A stretch of DNA of 64,000 nucleotides from NCBI RefSeq assembly GCF_011777495.1, contig NZ_JAATJS010000004.1, positions 124,001 through 188,000 on the forward strand, given 5' to 3'. Shown in pieces: positions 40,125 through 49,149 of this stretch. The notes under the pieces were generated by a model that made no database searches, was not told the origin of the DNA, and saw only the letters and a program-made list of their open reading frames with translations. Position 1 is the first letter of the stretch, and each line of letters opens with the position of its first letter. Both the position numbers and the translations under genes were made by a program. Source of the stretch: Microvirga terricola (GTDB lineage: Bacteria; Pseudomonadota; Alphaproteobacteria; Rhizobiales; Beijerinckiaceae).

Positions 40125-41195
40125 TTGGCGAACTACCGTGTGCCCCATCTCGTACGTCGAGGGCACGTCTTCTGGTTTCGAATGGCTCTACCCCGCTTGC
40201 TAGTCCAACGATTTGGGCGTCGTGAGCTTAAGCTAAGCCTCAAGACGACTCACCCGGATATTGCTAGGCTTAGAACTCGCGCCCTTAGTGCGGCCTCAGT
40301 GCAATTGATTGCAATCGTCCAAGCCATGTCCAACCTATCCCCCAGCAACGTTCAAGAGATCGCTAGGTGGTATCTCCAAGAGCAGCTCGCTAGGACTGAG
40401 GAGCTTGCGCTTAGCGGCTCCCTCACCAAGCAGGGTGTTGGCACGGCAACCCTGTCAGGCACCAACACCTACGCCGGCGGCACCGTCACCAACAACGCCG
40501 CCCTGGTGCTCGATCAGGCGACCAATGGCACGATGGCCAACGCCATCTCCGGCACCGGCTCCCTAACCAAGAAGGGCTCGGGCGCGCTCAGCCTGACCGG
40601 CTCCAGCAGCCTGTCAGGTTCGACGATTGTCGAGGCCGGTCGTCTGGCGGTGATCGGCGGCTCTCTCGGGGGTACCGGCGTGCTCGGCGGGATCGTGGCC
40701 CAGAGCGGCGGCGCGGTGGCGCCAGGCAACTCCATCGGCACGCTGAACGTCGCTGGCAATGTCAGCTTCGGCGCGGGCTCGGTCTACCAGGTGGAGGTGA
40801 ATGCGACGGGACAGTCGGACCGCATCGCCGCCACCGGCACGGCTACTCTGACGGGCGGTACCGTTCAGGTGCTGGCCGAAACCGGCACGTATCGGCCTTC
40901 CACCACCTACACCATCCTGACCGCCGCTGGCGGGGTGAGCGGCACCTTGACCGGCGTCAGCTCCAATTTCGCCTTCCTGACGCCGTCTCTCGGCTATGAT
41001 CCGACGGCGGTCAGCCTAACCCTCAGCCGCACCTCAGCCCTCACGCCTAGCGTGGTCGTGCCGAGATCATTGTCCCGAGCCAGCCCGGTCAGGGCCGCGG
41101 CCCCGCCATTCTCCCGAAAACCATCTGTGTGCAGCCGCAGCACGGAGGCGCCCACGAATGGCTCGATGAAGGCTCCCGTCCCCTCGAAGCGGTAA
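40125..41195 (+). pseudogene. Chimera: integrase N-terminus fused in frame to autotransporter passenger
   Basis: The first ~97 codons (from TTG 40125; the frame opens at 40092) match the N-terminal region of tyrosine integrases (YRVPHLVRRGHVFWFRMALP, LKLSLKTTHPDIARLRTRAL). No catalytic domain follows. At about 40416 the frame passes into an autotransporter passenger with beta-strand repeats (GSLTKQGVGTATLSGTNTY, GSLTKKGSGALSLTGSSSL) and a GDLSLVP-like end region (GAVAPGNSIGTLNVAGNV, YTILTAAGGVSGTLTGVSS). After 41031 the sequence is an inverted part of the beta-barrel read backwards, ending at 41195. It has no signal peptide, so secretion is unlikely. Confidence 0.85.
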
Positions 41196-42009
41196 CCCAA
41201 TTCGCCGAAGGCCTGGGCGGCCCAGCCGTCATAGGAGGCATTGACAGCATCTTGGAAGCCGGGGAAGCGGACTATGCGGCTGACATTGATGTTGTGGGAG
41301 GCATAAGACGTCCCCAACCGGAGGCCGATCGCGCCCCATTGGCCCGCACCGTACAGCGCCCCGAACACGCTCTCGTTCGTGCCCGAGGACAGTCGGCCAT
41401 CGATGTTGAAGGTCGTACGGGTGAAGCCGCCGGCCAAGCCGAGGCGGAAGGTGGAAACAAGCTGGGCGTCAGCGCCGAGAATGAAGCCGCCGGTGGACGC
41501 GTCGATGCGGGCCGTATTGGCATTGCCGTCGACCTTGCCCCAGGCGCCGAAGCCCTCACCCCACAGGGCGAAGCGGCGCTGGTCGAGCGACGGCATGACG
41601 ACGACCGACTGCGGCGTGCTGCCTCCGGCGCGGTCTGCCGCATAGGCGACAGTGTAGGAACCTTGCACAAAGACCGGCAAACCGGAGGCGGCGCTCAACG
41701 GTTGGCGCAGCCGGGTGAAGATCGCCTCGCGTACGAGACCGCTCCCTGCGTAGGCCATGCTCGCAGAAGAGGCATGCGCCTCCCCGGAGAGCGCGTCGAA
41801 GGCCTGCCGGGCGCCGGCCACGCTCTGGCCCATCACCGCATTGAACAGGCGGTGACCTGCACCCAGCGCGTCGACACCGTCAGCGGTGGCGTACTGGTTC
41901 CGCGTCGTGGCTACCGAGTGGAACGCAACGGGAGTGGGCTCACTAGGGTCGGTGGGATCTGTAGGGTCGCTCGGATCCGTAGGGCCTGTGGGATCGGTTG
42001 GCTCGGTCT
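41032..42009 (-). pseudogene. Autotransporter linker and beta-barrel (first part), inverted
   Basis: Read on the minus strand, a proline/threonine linker (about 42007 to 41930) is followed by the start of an autotransporter beta domain: VAFHSVATTRNQYATADGVD, then SGEAHASSASMAY, RFALWGEGFGAWGKVDGNAN, GFILGADAQLVSTFRLGLAGG and GELGYRFEGTGAFIEPFVGAS, ending near LARDNDLGTTTLGVRAE. The final strands expected next are missing here and are found on the plus strand at 42020-42296. No start codon with a signal peptide exists in this orientation, so it is not an independent gene. Confidence 0.85.
41930..42007 (-). repeat. PTDP-type codon repeat (autotransporter linker)
   Basis: The minus strand encodes 26 residues built from repeats of P-T-D-P, P-T-G-P, P-S-D-P and P-S-E-P. 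Short 9-base units (variants of GGATCC/GTAGGG on the plus strand) repeat. Such linkers join passenger and barrel in some autotransporters. Confidence 0.8.
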
Positions 42010-42296
42010 TGCGGGTGAGCGAGGACGTGCCCCTGACGGTGAAAGGCCTGATCGGCTGGCGCCGTGCCTTTGGCGATGTCGCGCCGCAGGCGCTGCTGGC
42101 CTTTACCGGTGGAGCTTCGGCATTCACGGTGACTGGCACTCCGATCGATCGCGCCGCCCTTGTGGCGGAAGCGGGGCTCGACTGGCGGGCGTCGGAGGCG
42201 ATCAGCTTGGGCGTGGCGTACGCGGGGCAGATCGGATCACAAGCGCAAAACCATACCGTCATGGGTAACTTCGTTTGGCGATTTGGCACGCGGTAG
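42010..42296 (+). pseudogene. Autotransporter beta-barrel, last strands
   Basis: About 95 codons in the same frame as the passenger. LTVKGLIGWRRAFGDVAPQA, LLAFTGGASAFTVTGTPIDR, LVAEAGLDWRASEAISLGVA and GQIGSQAQNHTVMGNFVWRF are the usual final strands of the autotransporter domain, which follow GVRAEVRL in family members. The protein would end three residues after the canonical aromatic (WRF-GTR). It is separated from the rest of the barrel by the inverted segment. Confidence 0.85.
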
Positions 42297-42605
42297 GGTG
42301 ATGCGGGGCCTCGCGTGGAGGCTCGGGTCGGCAGAACCGAGGGCCAGCTCCGGGCCAAACTCTGTCCATAGGCACGGGCACGCATAGTTGCGGGTCGATT
42401 ATCCGGTCGCGAAGCTCGTCTGCGAGCTCAATGACGTTGCCTTGCCTCATGCGCAGCAAACTGCGGCCGACCGTCCCGCCTTCGAGGAGTACCAGCCAGG
42501 GCAAAACGAATGCCTCTGGGAATTCATGGCTCTGCTCAACCATCCGCTGGGCGAGCCGTTTGATGCTCGCCGCATCGACGTTTACGAGCCTCTCTCGCAT
42601 ACGTT
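42297..42605. other. Region after the autotransporter, uncertain minus-strand frame
   Basis: A minus-strand frame (42600 down to 42259) encodes up to 113 residues (RERLVNVDAASIKRLAQRMV, EFPEAFVLPWLVLLEGG, GNVIELADELRDRI), with codon use biased to G/C in third positions. It overlaps the autotransporter end by 38 bp. A competing plus-strand frame from 42388 is also open. I recognise neither; this may be island remnant. Confidence 0.3.
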
Positions 42606-43073
42606 CTATCTGCGGTCGGGATTTGAGACTGAGCCAAAAGTGATCGTCACCGGCGAGAAGTTCGGAGCGGCCAAGCCCTCCATGCCCAAGAGGGCGTGCG
42701 CGTTCCCCGGCATCACCGGCACATCGATCAGCACCGACTTGCAGCCGAGCCGGTCTGCCAACTCCTGCACACCGGAAAGCACCGTCGCGTTCACTTCCTC
42801 ACCGGGCAACCGGCTGACGATGAGGTCTGTGACGCGCAGGCACGCGGTCGCGCGGCGGTCCCGGTCGACGGCATAGGCGAACAAGGCGTGCAAGACGCCC
42901 CGTCGGTCGCGCGCGGCCATCAACCCGCCCTGCCCGGGCTTGCGGCGGGCGAGGCGGCGGGCGAAAGTCACCCAGTCCTGCAATGTCACGGCGGGATCGA
43001 ACATCTGGACCAGCGGATAGGCCAAATGAGCCTCTTTCGGTGACAGGGGCGCGACGTGAAACAGATCCTGCAT
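42606..43073 (-). CDS. Probable GNAT-like acetyltransferase
   Basis: About 155 residues from ATG 43073 (MQDLFHVAPLSPKEAHLAYP). The order GGLMAARDRRGVLHALFAYAV, LRVTDLIVSRLPGEEVNATV, LADRLGCKSVLIDVP resembles the core of a GNAT N-acetyltransferase fold, but the acetyl-CoA loop is not clear. The frame extends to 43130, where the start codon would abut the Fnr box; the shorter start seems better. It is divergent from the Fnr-type regulator, so the shared Fnr box may affect both. Confidence 0.6.
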   Translation of the reverse strand: MQDLFHVAPLSPKEAHLAYPLVQMFDPAVTLQDWVTFARRLARRKPGQGGLMAARDRRGVLHALFAYAVDRDRRATACLRVTDLIVSRLPGEEVNATVLSGVQELADRLGCKSVLIDVPVMPGNAHALLGMEGLAAPNFSPVTITFGSVSNPDRR

Positions 43074-43129
43074 GCCGGGACGGTTGTGAAAAAGAAGCAG
43101 CACCATTTCACAGGCCCAGCCCTGCGACA

Positions 43130-43143
43130 TTGATGCAGGTCAA
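43130..43143 (+). promoter_or_regulatory. Fnr/FixK box upstream of the Fnr-type regulator gene
   Basis: TTGATGCAGGTCAA matches the consensus TTGAT-N4-ATCAA at 9 of 10 fixed positions. It lies 72 bp before the regulator start and suggests autoregulation. It could also act on the divergent acetyltransferase-like gene. Confidence 0.7.
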
Positions 43144-43214
43144 GCCTGCGCTCCGGTTGAACCTTGTCCGATAAATTGTGCTAATAGGAATCGGAACAGG
43201 AGAGAGGCCAAACC

Positions 43215-43961
43215 GTGGATCGAATAGAACCGGCACTTCAATGGAACGACTCACCCGCGGCCTGCCTGCACGGCCTCGGTGTGAGCGCCTGTGCCGATTG
43301 CCGGGTCCGCCAGATCAGCGTTTGCGCGGCTTTGGACCCGCACGAGCTGACCGAAATCGACTCCCTGAGCCACCCTACCGCCTTCCCCGCCAAAAGCACG
43401 CTGTTCACGCAGGAGGATCCCGCCAGCGCCGTGTTCAACATCACCGAGGGCATGGTGCGGCTCTACAAGCTCCTGCCAGACGGGCGCCGCCAGATCGTGG
43501 GGTTCGCGCTTGCCGGGGATTTTCTTGGGCTTGCCCTTCTCGACCGTTACGGTGTCTCGGCGGATGCGATCACCGACACAAAAGTCTGCCGGTTTTCCCG
43601 CAGCGCCTTCACGGCCTTTCTCGACAAGAAGCCCCACCTCCTGCGCCGCCTGCATGAATTCGCCAGCCACGAGCTCAGCCTTGCGCAGGATCAGATGGTC
43701 CTGCTTGGCCGCCGCACGGCGGATGAGCGGATCGCTGCGTTCCTGATGAGCCTGAAGGAGCGTTTCGCCCGAATCGGTCACACCTCGATCACCCTGCCTC
43801 TCCCTATGAGCCGCCAGGACATTGCCGATTTCCTCGGGCTGACCATCGAAACCGTGAGCCGGACCTTCTCGAAACTCGCCAAAAGCGGCGTGATCGTTGT
43901 GGTACCGGACGGCGTGCGCCTCACAAACCTCGCGCAAATCAAGGCGTTAGCAACGCGATAG
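43215..43961 (+). CDS. fnrN: Fnr-type oxygen-responsive regulator (FnrN/FixK family)
   Basis: This 248-residue Crp/Fnr protein has N-terminal cysteines C17, C26, C29 and C37 and an internal C125, the arrangement expected for an oxygen-labile [4Fe-4S] cluster. A cyclic-nucleotide-type beta roll follows, then a helix-turn-helix with ETVSR, the Fnr-specific recognition residues. The GTG start at 43215 follows an AGGAGAGAGG ribosome binding site. It sits just before ccoNOQP, which has an Fnr box. FixK proteins usually lack the cysteines, so FnrN is the better name. Confidence 0.93.
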   Translation: MDRIEPALQWNDSPAACLHGLGVSACADCRVRQISVCAALDPHELTEIDSLSHPTAFPAKSTLFTQEDPASAVFNITEGMVRLYKLLPDGRRQIVGFALAGDFLGLALLDRYGVSADAITDTKVCRFSRSAFTAFLDKKPHLLRRLHEFASHELSLAQDQMVLLGRRTADERIAAFLMSLKERFARIGHTSITLPLPMSRQDIADFLGLTIETVSRTFSKLAKSGVIVVVPDGVRLTNLAQIKALATR

Positions 43962-43994
43962 CGCCAGGCGACCCTCGCCCGAAGCGGGACCGTT

Positions 43995-44008
43995 TTGACC
44001 TGAATCAA
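43995..44008 (+). promoter_or_regulatory. Fnr box upstream of ccoN
   Basis: TTGACCTGAATCAA matches TTGAT-N4-ATCAA at 9 of 10 positions and lies about 83 bp before the ccoN ATG. It is the expected control site for low-oxygen induction of the oxidase operon. Confidence 0.8.
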
Positions 44009-44090
44009 TGCTGCGTTCGTATTCTCCCGTTAGAGCCTCGCCCAAAGGGTGAAGCTTCGTGCCTCGCTCTTGGAAGAAAGTTCGAGGCCC

Positions 44091-45749
44091 ATGACGCACG
44101 CGGCAACATCCCCTAAAAGCATGACCTTCGGCGAGGCGGGCTCCGCCCTCGCCTTCGCGGCACTGGCACTTCTGTGCATCATCATCGCAGCGAAGGCTTA
44201 TACGCCGGAATACGCATTCCACGCATACCTGTTCGCCGCGGCCAGCGGCTGGGCGGCGTTCAAGATCGTGGATCGCTTCTACGACCGTCCGGCGCAGTTG
44301 CCGCCGCGCGAGATCAACGGCAAGCCCAACTACAATATGGGGCCGGTGAAATTTGCCACCATCGCTGGCGTGTTCTGGGGCGTGGCGGGCTTCACGATCG
44401 GCCTCCTCATCGCATCGCAGCTCGCCTTTCCCGCGTTGAACTTCGACACGGCGTGGCTCTCTTTCGGGCGCATGCGGCCGCTCCACACCTCGGCGGTCAT
44501 CTTCGCCTTCGGCGGCAACGTCCTGATAGCCACCTCGCTCTATGTGGTGCAGCGCACCTCCCGGGCCCGTCTCGTGGGCGACATCGCGCCGTGGTTCGTG
44601 GTGCTGGGCTACAACTTCTTCATCGTCATCGCCGGCACGGGCTATCTGCTCGGCATCACGCAGGGCAAGGAATATGCCGAGCCCGAGTGGTATGCGGATC
44701 TCTGGCTCACCGTCGTGTGGGTCGCGTATCTTTTGGTTTTCCTCGGCACCGTCATGCGCCGCAAGGAGCCGCATATCTACGTGGCGAACTGGTTCTACCT
44801 CGCCTTCATCCTGACCATTGCCGTTCTGCATCTCGGCAACAACGCCGCGATCCCGGTCTCAATCTTCTCGCCCAAGAGCTACATCGTCTGGGCAGGCGTT
44901 CAGGATGCCATGGTGCAGTGGTGGTATGGGCATAACGCGGTCGGCTTCTTCCTCACCGCCGGCTTCCTCGCCATCATGTACTACTTCATCCCGAAGCGGG
45001 CCGAGCGTCCGGTCTATTCCTACCGGCTGTCGATCATCCACTTCTGGGCGCTGATCTTCCTCTACATCTGGGCCGGCCCGCATCACCTGCATTACACCGC
45101 CCTGCCCGACTGGGCGCAGACGCTCGGCATGACCTTCTCGATCATGCTGTGGATGCCCTCCTGGGGCGGCATGATCAACGGCCTCATGACGCTCTCGGGC
45201 GCATGGGACAAGTTGCGGACCGATCCGGTTCTGCGCCTGATGGTGGTGTCGGTCGCCTTCTACGGCATGGCCACCTTCGAGGGCCCGCTCATGTCGGTGA
45301 AGGCGGTGAACACGCTCTCGCACTATACGGACTGGACCATCGGGCACGTGCATTCCGGTGCACTGGGCTGGGTGGCCTATGTGTCCTTCGGCGCGATCTA
45401 CTGCCTTGTTCCATGGCTATGGAACAAAGAACGCCTGTACTCCTTGAAGGCTGTCAGCTGGCATTTCTGGATCTCGACGCTCGGCATCGTTCTCTACATC
45501 TCGTCGATGTGGGTCGCGGGCATTCTCCAGGGCCTCATGTGGCGTGCCTACACGAGCCTCGGCTTCCTCGAATATTCGTTCATCGAAACGGTCGAGGCCA
45601 TGCACCCCTTCTACGTCATCCGTGCGCTCGGCGGCGTGCTCTTCGTCGGTGGCAGCCTGATCATGGCCTGGAACGTCTGGAAGACGATCACCTCCGCGAA
45701 GGACATCGCCGTCGCCGAGGAACGGCCTCTCCTCGTGGCCGCTGAGTAA
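44091..45749 (+). CDS. ccoN: cbb3-type cytochrome c oxidase subunit I
   Basis: This 552-residue catalytic subunit holds heme b and the heme b3-CuB site. Many membrane segments are visible, and conserved histidines occur in [33 protein letters not shown] and [14 protein letters not shown]. The enzyme reduces oxygen with high affinity under microaerobic conditions and pumps protons. I use ATG 44091 (MTHAATSPK); an in-frame start at 44049 is possible. The order NOQP is intact. Confidence 0.97.
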   Translation: MTHAATSPKSMTFGEAGSALAFAALALLCIIIAAKAYTPEYAFHAYLFAAASGWAAFKIVDRFYDRPAQLPPREINGKPNYNMGPVKFATIAGVFWGVAGFTIGLLIASQLAFPALNFDTAWLSFGRMRPLHTSAVIFAFGGNVLIATSLYVVQRTSRARLVGDIAPWFVVLGYNFFIVIAGTGYLLGITQGKEYAEPEWYADLWLTVVWVAYLLVFLGTVMRRKEPHIYVANWFYLAFILTIAVLHLGNNAAIPVSIFSPKSYIVWAGVQDAMVQWWYGHNAVGFFLTAGFLAIMYYFIPKRAERPVYSYRLSIIHFWALIFLYIWAGPHHLHYTALPDWAQTLGMTFSIMLWMPSWGGMINGLMTLSGAWDKLRTDPVLRLMVVSVAFYGMATFEGPLMSVKAVNTLSHYTDWTIGHVHSGALGWVAYVSFGAIYCLVPWLWNKERLYSLKAVSWHFWISTLGIVLYISSMWVAGILQGLMWRAYTSLGFLEYSFIETVEAMHPFYVIRALGGVLFVGGSLIMAWNVWKTITSAKDIAVAEERPLLVAAE

Positions 45750-45760
45750 AGGAACCGATC

Positions 45761-46495
45761 ATGTCTCTCTGGTCCCGCCACAAAATCTTCGAGACCAACT
45801 CGATCATTCTCCTCATCGGCGTGCTGCTCGTGATCTCCATCGGCGGTCTCGTGGAAATCGTGCCGCTCTTCTATCTCAAGAGCACCATCGAAAAGGTGGA
45901 GGGCGTACGGCCCTACACCCCGCTCGAACTCGCCGGACGCAACGTCTATGTGCGCGAGGGCTGCTATAACTGCCACAGCCAGATGATCCGCCCCTTGCGT
46001 GACGAAGTGGAGCGCTACGGCCACTATTCGCTCGCGGCGGAAAGCATGTACGACCGCCCCTTCCAGTGGGGTTCCAAGCGCACGGGCCCTGATCTCGCTC
46101 GCGTCGGCAACAAGTATTCCGACGATTGGCACCGGGATCACCTGAAGGATCCCCGCGCGGTCGTGCCGGGCTCCATCATGCCGAGCTATCCTTGGCTGAC
46201 CGAGCGCGAGGTCGATCCGGCCCTCGTCGCCGACGACATGAAGGTGCAGGCCGCGCTCGGTGTTCCTTACACTGCCGAGATGATCGCGAAGGCGGACGCC
46301 GATCTGCGGATTCAGGCGACCACCGACGACCCGGACGCTACGGCTCTCGCCTCCCGCTATCCGAAAGCGCAGTCGCGTGACTTCGACGGCAATGCCCAGC
46401 GCATCTCGGAAGCCGACGCCCTGATCGCGTACCTCCAGATGCTCGGAACGCAGGTCGATTTCAAACTCTACGACAACAAAGCGAACATTCGCTGA
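45761..46495 (+). CDS. ccoO: cbb3 oxidase monoheme cytochrome c subunit
   Basis: This 244-residue subunit has one N-terminal membrane anchor ([20 protein letters not shown]) and one heme c site CYNCH in [24 protein letters not shown] includes a likely methionine ligand region. It passes electrons towards CcoN. It starts 11 bp after ccoN. Confidence 0.97.
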   Translation: MSLWSRHKIFETNSIILLIGVLLVISIGGLVEIVPLFYLKSTIEKVEGVRPYTPLELAGRNVYVREGCYNCHSQMIRPLRDEVERYGHYSLAAESMYDRPFQWGSKRTGPDLARVGNKYSDDWHRDHLKDPRAVVPGSIMPSYPWLTEREVDPALVADDMKVQAALGVPYTAEMIAKADADLRIQATTDDPDATALASRYPKAQSRDFDGNAQRISEADALIAYLQMLGTQVDFKLYDNKANIR

Positions 46496-46505
46496 GGTGT
46501 GAGAG

Positions 46506-46661
46506 ATGTTCGAAACCTACAAATCCCTCGCGGAATTCGCCCAGACCTGGGGGCTTCTCTACTTCGTCGGCGTCTTCCTCGCGGTCGTCGTCTATGCCCT
46601 CTCTCCTTCGCGCAAGAAGCGTTTCGAAGACGCAGCGCGCATCCCTCTCCAGGAGGATTGA
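46506..46661 (+). CDS. ccoQ: cbb3 oxidase small subunit CcoQ
   Basis: A 51-residue protein too short for many gene callers. It begins MFETYKSLAEFAQTWGLLYF, has one membrane segment (LLYFVGVFLAVVVYAL) and ends in a basic tail followed by acidic residues (SPSRKKRFEDAARIPLQED), as typical CcoQ. It sits between ccoO and ccoP with gaps of 10 and 3 bp and overlaps neither. CcoQ stabilises the complex. Confidence 0.95.
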   Translation: MFETYKSLAEFAQTWGLLYFVGVFLAVVVYALSPSRKKRFEDAARIPLQED

Positions 46662-46664
46662 TCC

Positions 46665-47549
46665 ATGGCCCACGAGACGAAAGAACAGGTCGATGCCGTC
46701 ACCGGCGTCACCACGACCGGGCATAGCTGGGACGGGATCTCGGAACTCAACAACCCGCTCCCGCGCTGGTGGCTGTGGTCCTTCTATCTCACGATCCTCT
46801 GGTCCATCGGATATTGGGTGGTCTATCCCGCATGGCCGCTTGCGACCTCTTACACGAGAGGCCTCTTCAACTGGCAATCGCGCGAGGCCATCGTTGCGGA
46901 TCTTGATGATCTGAAAGCCCAGCGAGCGAGTATGACGGCGCAACTGGCCCGAAGCTCGCTTGACGCGATCAAGCAGACTCCTGAGCTGTTCGCCTTTGCG
47001 CGCGCTCAAGGAAAGGCCGCCTTCGGCGACAACTGTGCTCCGTGCCACGGTGCCGGCGGGGGGGGCGCGAAGAGCTACCCGAACCTCAACGACGACGACT
47101 GGCTGTGGGGTGGGTCGCTGGCGCAGATCGAGCAGACCATCCGCTACGGCGCACGCTCGACGAGCGACAAAGGCCACCAAGGCTCCATGCCGGCCTTCGG
47201 CCGAGACGGAATGCTCAAGCGCAGCGAGCTTTCCAACGTGGCGGACTATGTCCGCTCTCTCTCCGGCCTTGCCACAGAAAAGGGGGCGGATCTTGCGGCG
47301 GGAGCTAAGATCTTCGCGGATAATTGCGCCGCCTGTCATGGCGACAAGGGGCAAGGCAGTCAGGATCTCGGCGCGCCGAACCTCTCCGACAAGATCTGGC
47401 TGTTCGGCTCGGACAAGGCCACCATCATGGAAGGCTTGTGGAACGGGCGTGGCGGCGTGATGCCGGCCTGGGAAGGGCGCCTGGACGACACCACCATCAA
47501 GGCCTTGACCCTCTACGTCCATTCGCTCGGCGGCGATCAGAGGCGCTGA
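46665..47549 (+). CDS. ccoP: cbb3 oxidase diheme cytochrome c subunit
   Basis: This 294-residue subunit has an N-terminal membrane segment (WWLWSFYLTILWSIGYWVVY) and two heme c motifs, CAPCH and CAACH, each followed by a methionine region (GSMPAFG and GVMPAWEG). It accepts electrons from soluble cytochrome c. An AGGAGG ribosome binding site within the end of ccoQ precedes the ATG. Confidence 0.97.
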   Translation: MAHETKEQVDAVTGVTTTGHSWDGISELNNPLPRWWLWSFYLTILWSIGYWVVYPAWPLATSYTRGLFNWQSREAIVADLDDLKAQRASMTAQLARSSLDAIKQTPELFAFARAQGKAAFGDNCAPCHGAGGGGAKSYPNLNDDDWLWGGSLAQIEQTIRYGARSTSDKGHQGSMPAFGRDGMLKRSELSNVADYVRSLSGLATEKGADLAAGAKIFADNCAACHGDKGQGSQDLGAPNLSDKIWLFGSDKATIMEGLWNGRGGVMPAWEGRLDDTTIKALTLYVHSLGGDQRR

Positions 47550-47608
47550 GAACCTCGCGGAATTTCCCAAGAACGGCGGCCCGTGATCACCCACGGGTCG
47601 CTTTGCCG

Positions 47609-47622
47609 TTGATGCAAATCAA
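47609..47622 (+). promoter_or_regulatory. Perfect Fnr box upstream of ccoG
   Basis: TTGATGCAAATCAA matches TTGAT-N4-ATCAA at all ten fixed positions, 60 bp before the ccoG ATG. This implies that ccoGHIS form a second Fnr-controlled unit apart from ccoNOQP. A short stem (CCCGTG/CACGGG) just upstream could end the ccoP transcript, but has no T-run. Confidence 0.88.
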
Positions 47623-47681
47623 GGCGCCTTTTCGTCCATCATCTTATTCGAAAGTCGAAACGAGAAGATTTGGCGGAATCA

Positions 47682-49148
47682 ATGGCTGACGCTCCCCTTG
47701 CCCCCAACCTCGCCACACCGTCGCCGGACGAAGACGAGGGGCCGCTCTACATCGCACGCAAGGCGATCTATCCGCAGGCCGTGAAGGGGCATTTCCGCAC
47801 GATCAAATGGATTGTGCTCGCCGTCACCTTGGGGATCTACTACTTCCTCCCCTTCATCCGCTGGGATCGCGGCCCGAACGCGCCGGGACAGGCGATCCTG
47901 GTCGATTTCACCAACAATCGCTTTTATTTCTTCTTCATCGAGATCTGGCCGCAGGAGGTCTACTACCTCACCGGCCTTCTCATTCTCGCTTCCCTGGCCC
48001 TCTTCCTGATGAATGCGGTCGCGGGACGTCTGTGGTGCGGCTATCTCTGCCCACAGACGGTATGGACGGACCTGTTCTACTCCATCGAACGGTTGATTGA
48101 GGGCGAAAAGCGCGACCGCATCCGCCGGGAAAAGGAAGGCCGTAAACTCGAAATCTTTTCGCTGCGGCTGCTCAAACACGCGATCTGGCTTCTTATCGCC
48201 TGGTGGACCGGCGGCGCGTGGGTGCTCTACTTCGCCGACGCCCCGACTCTGGTCAAGGAGCTGGCGACGTTTCAGGCGCCGATGATCGCTTACATCTGGA
48301 TCGGGATTCTGACTTTCACGACCTACACGTTTGCCGGCTTCATGCGCGAGCAGGTCTGCACCTACATGTGCCCCTGGCCACGCATTCAGGCCGCGTTGAC
48401 CGACGAATACGCGCTCAACGTCACCTATCGCTATGATCGCGGCGAGCCGCGTGGCTCGATGAAGAAGAACCAAGCGCTGCGCGATGCCGGACTTCCGGCC
48501 GGCGACTGCGTGGACTGCAACCAATGCGTCGCCGTCTGCCCGACGGGCGTCGATATCCGCCAGGGCCTGCAGCTCGATTGCATCCAGTGCGGCCTGTGTA
48601 TCGATGCCTGCGACAACGTGATGGCGAAGATCGGCCGTCCGACCCGCCTGATCGCCTATGATACGGAGATGAACGTCCGTGCCCGCATGGAGGGGCGCCC
48701 CGAGGTTCGGCGCATCGTTCGCCCGCGCACCCTGCTCTATCTCGGCCTGATCGCGCTCGTCGGAGCCGTGATGGCCGGGGCGCTGGGGCTGCGCGAGCGG
48801 CTCGATCTCAGCGTGCTGCACGACCGCAATCCGATGTTCGTGAGGCTCTCGGATGGCTCGATCCGCAATGCCTATACGATCCGCGTTGGAAACAAACATC
48901 TCGATGACAGGCGTTTCGCCCTAACCGTTACCGGGGTCGATGTTGCGAAACTCGATATCGTCGGTGGAGAGATCGACGCGCAGGGCCGCGCCATTCTTGT
49001 CGTCAAGCCTGACCAGACCCTCGAAGCACGCGTCCTCGTGAGCGCGAGCGCTGACGGGCTTGCTTCCTCGACGAACCTTCTGTTCACATTGACCGATCTC
49101 GCCGGCGGCGAAACCGCCCATGCGAGCGACCATTTCAAGGCGCCATGA
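47682..49148 (+). CDS. ccoG: Cytochrome oxidase assembly/copper protein CcoG (FixG/RdxA)
   Basis: This 488-residue membrane protein has about five membrane segments and two ferredoxin-type motifs, CVDCNQCVAVC and CIQCGLCIDAC, preceded by GRLWCGYLCPQTVW and VCTYMCPWPRIQ. CcoG reduces copper during biogenesis of cbb3 oxidase. A C-terminal immunoglobulin-like domain (about 370-488) ends the protein. ATG 47682 is chosen; a TTG at 47670 adds four residues. Confidence 0.95.
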   Translation: MADAPLAPNLATPSPDEDEGPLYIARKAIYPQAVKGHFRTIKWIVLAVTLGIYYFLPFIRWDRGPNAPGQAILVDFTNNRFYFFFIEIWPQEVYYLTGLLILASLALFLMNAVAGRLWCGYLCPQTVWTDLFYSIERLIEGEKRDRIRREKEGRKLEIFSLRLLKHAIWLLIAWWTGGAWVLYFADAPTLVKELATFQAPMIAYIWIGILTFTTYTFAGFMREQVCTYMCPWPRIQAALTDEYALNVTYRYDRGEPRGSMKKNQALRDAGLPAGDCVDCNQCVAVCPTGVDIRQGLQLDCIQCGLCIDACDNVMAKIGRPTRLIAYDTEMNVRARMEGRPEVRRIVRPRTLLYLGLIALVGAVMAGALGLRERLDLSVLHDRNPMFVRLSDGSIRNAYTIRVGNKHLDDRRFALTVTGVDVAKLDIVGGEIDAQGRAILVVKPDQTLEARVLVSASADGLASSTNLLFTLTDLAGGETAHASDHFKAP

Positions 49149-49149
49149 C

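Larger units (their letters stand above)
41022..42019. other. Inverted 998-bp segment with terminal inverted repeats inside the autotransporter gene
   Basis: CTCAGCCGCA at 41022-41031 and TGCGGGTGAG at 42010-42019 are inverted repeats (9 of 10 positions). The segment carries the PT/D linker and most of the beta-barrel on the minus strand, while the passenger before it and the last barrel strands after it are on the plus strand. If the segment is turned round between these repeats, the passenger frame (codon boundary at 41022) runs into the linker and barrel and then into the plus-strand frame at 42018 without a stop or shift, giving one frame from 40125 to 42296. Confidence 0.8.

Noticed and set aside
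41930-42007. CRISPR-like short repeats
   Set aside because: The units are about 9 bases, have no spacers, and encode a PTDP protein linker.
41129-42268. 379-codon plus-strand frame across the inverted autotransporter segment
   Set aside because: The minus strand carries clear beta-barrel homology; the plus frame is its shadow.
47578-47600. Rho-independent terminator after ccoP
   Set aside because: The 6-bp stem lacks a following T-run, so it is mentioned only with the Fnr box entry.
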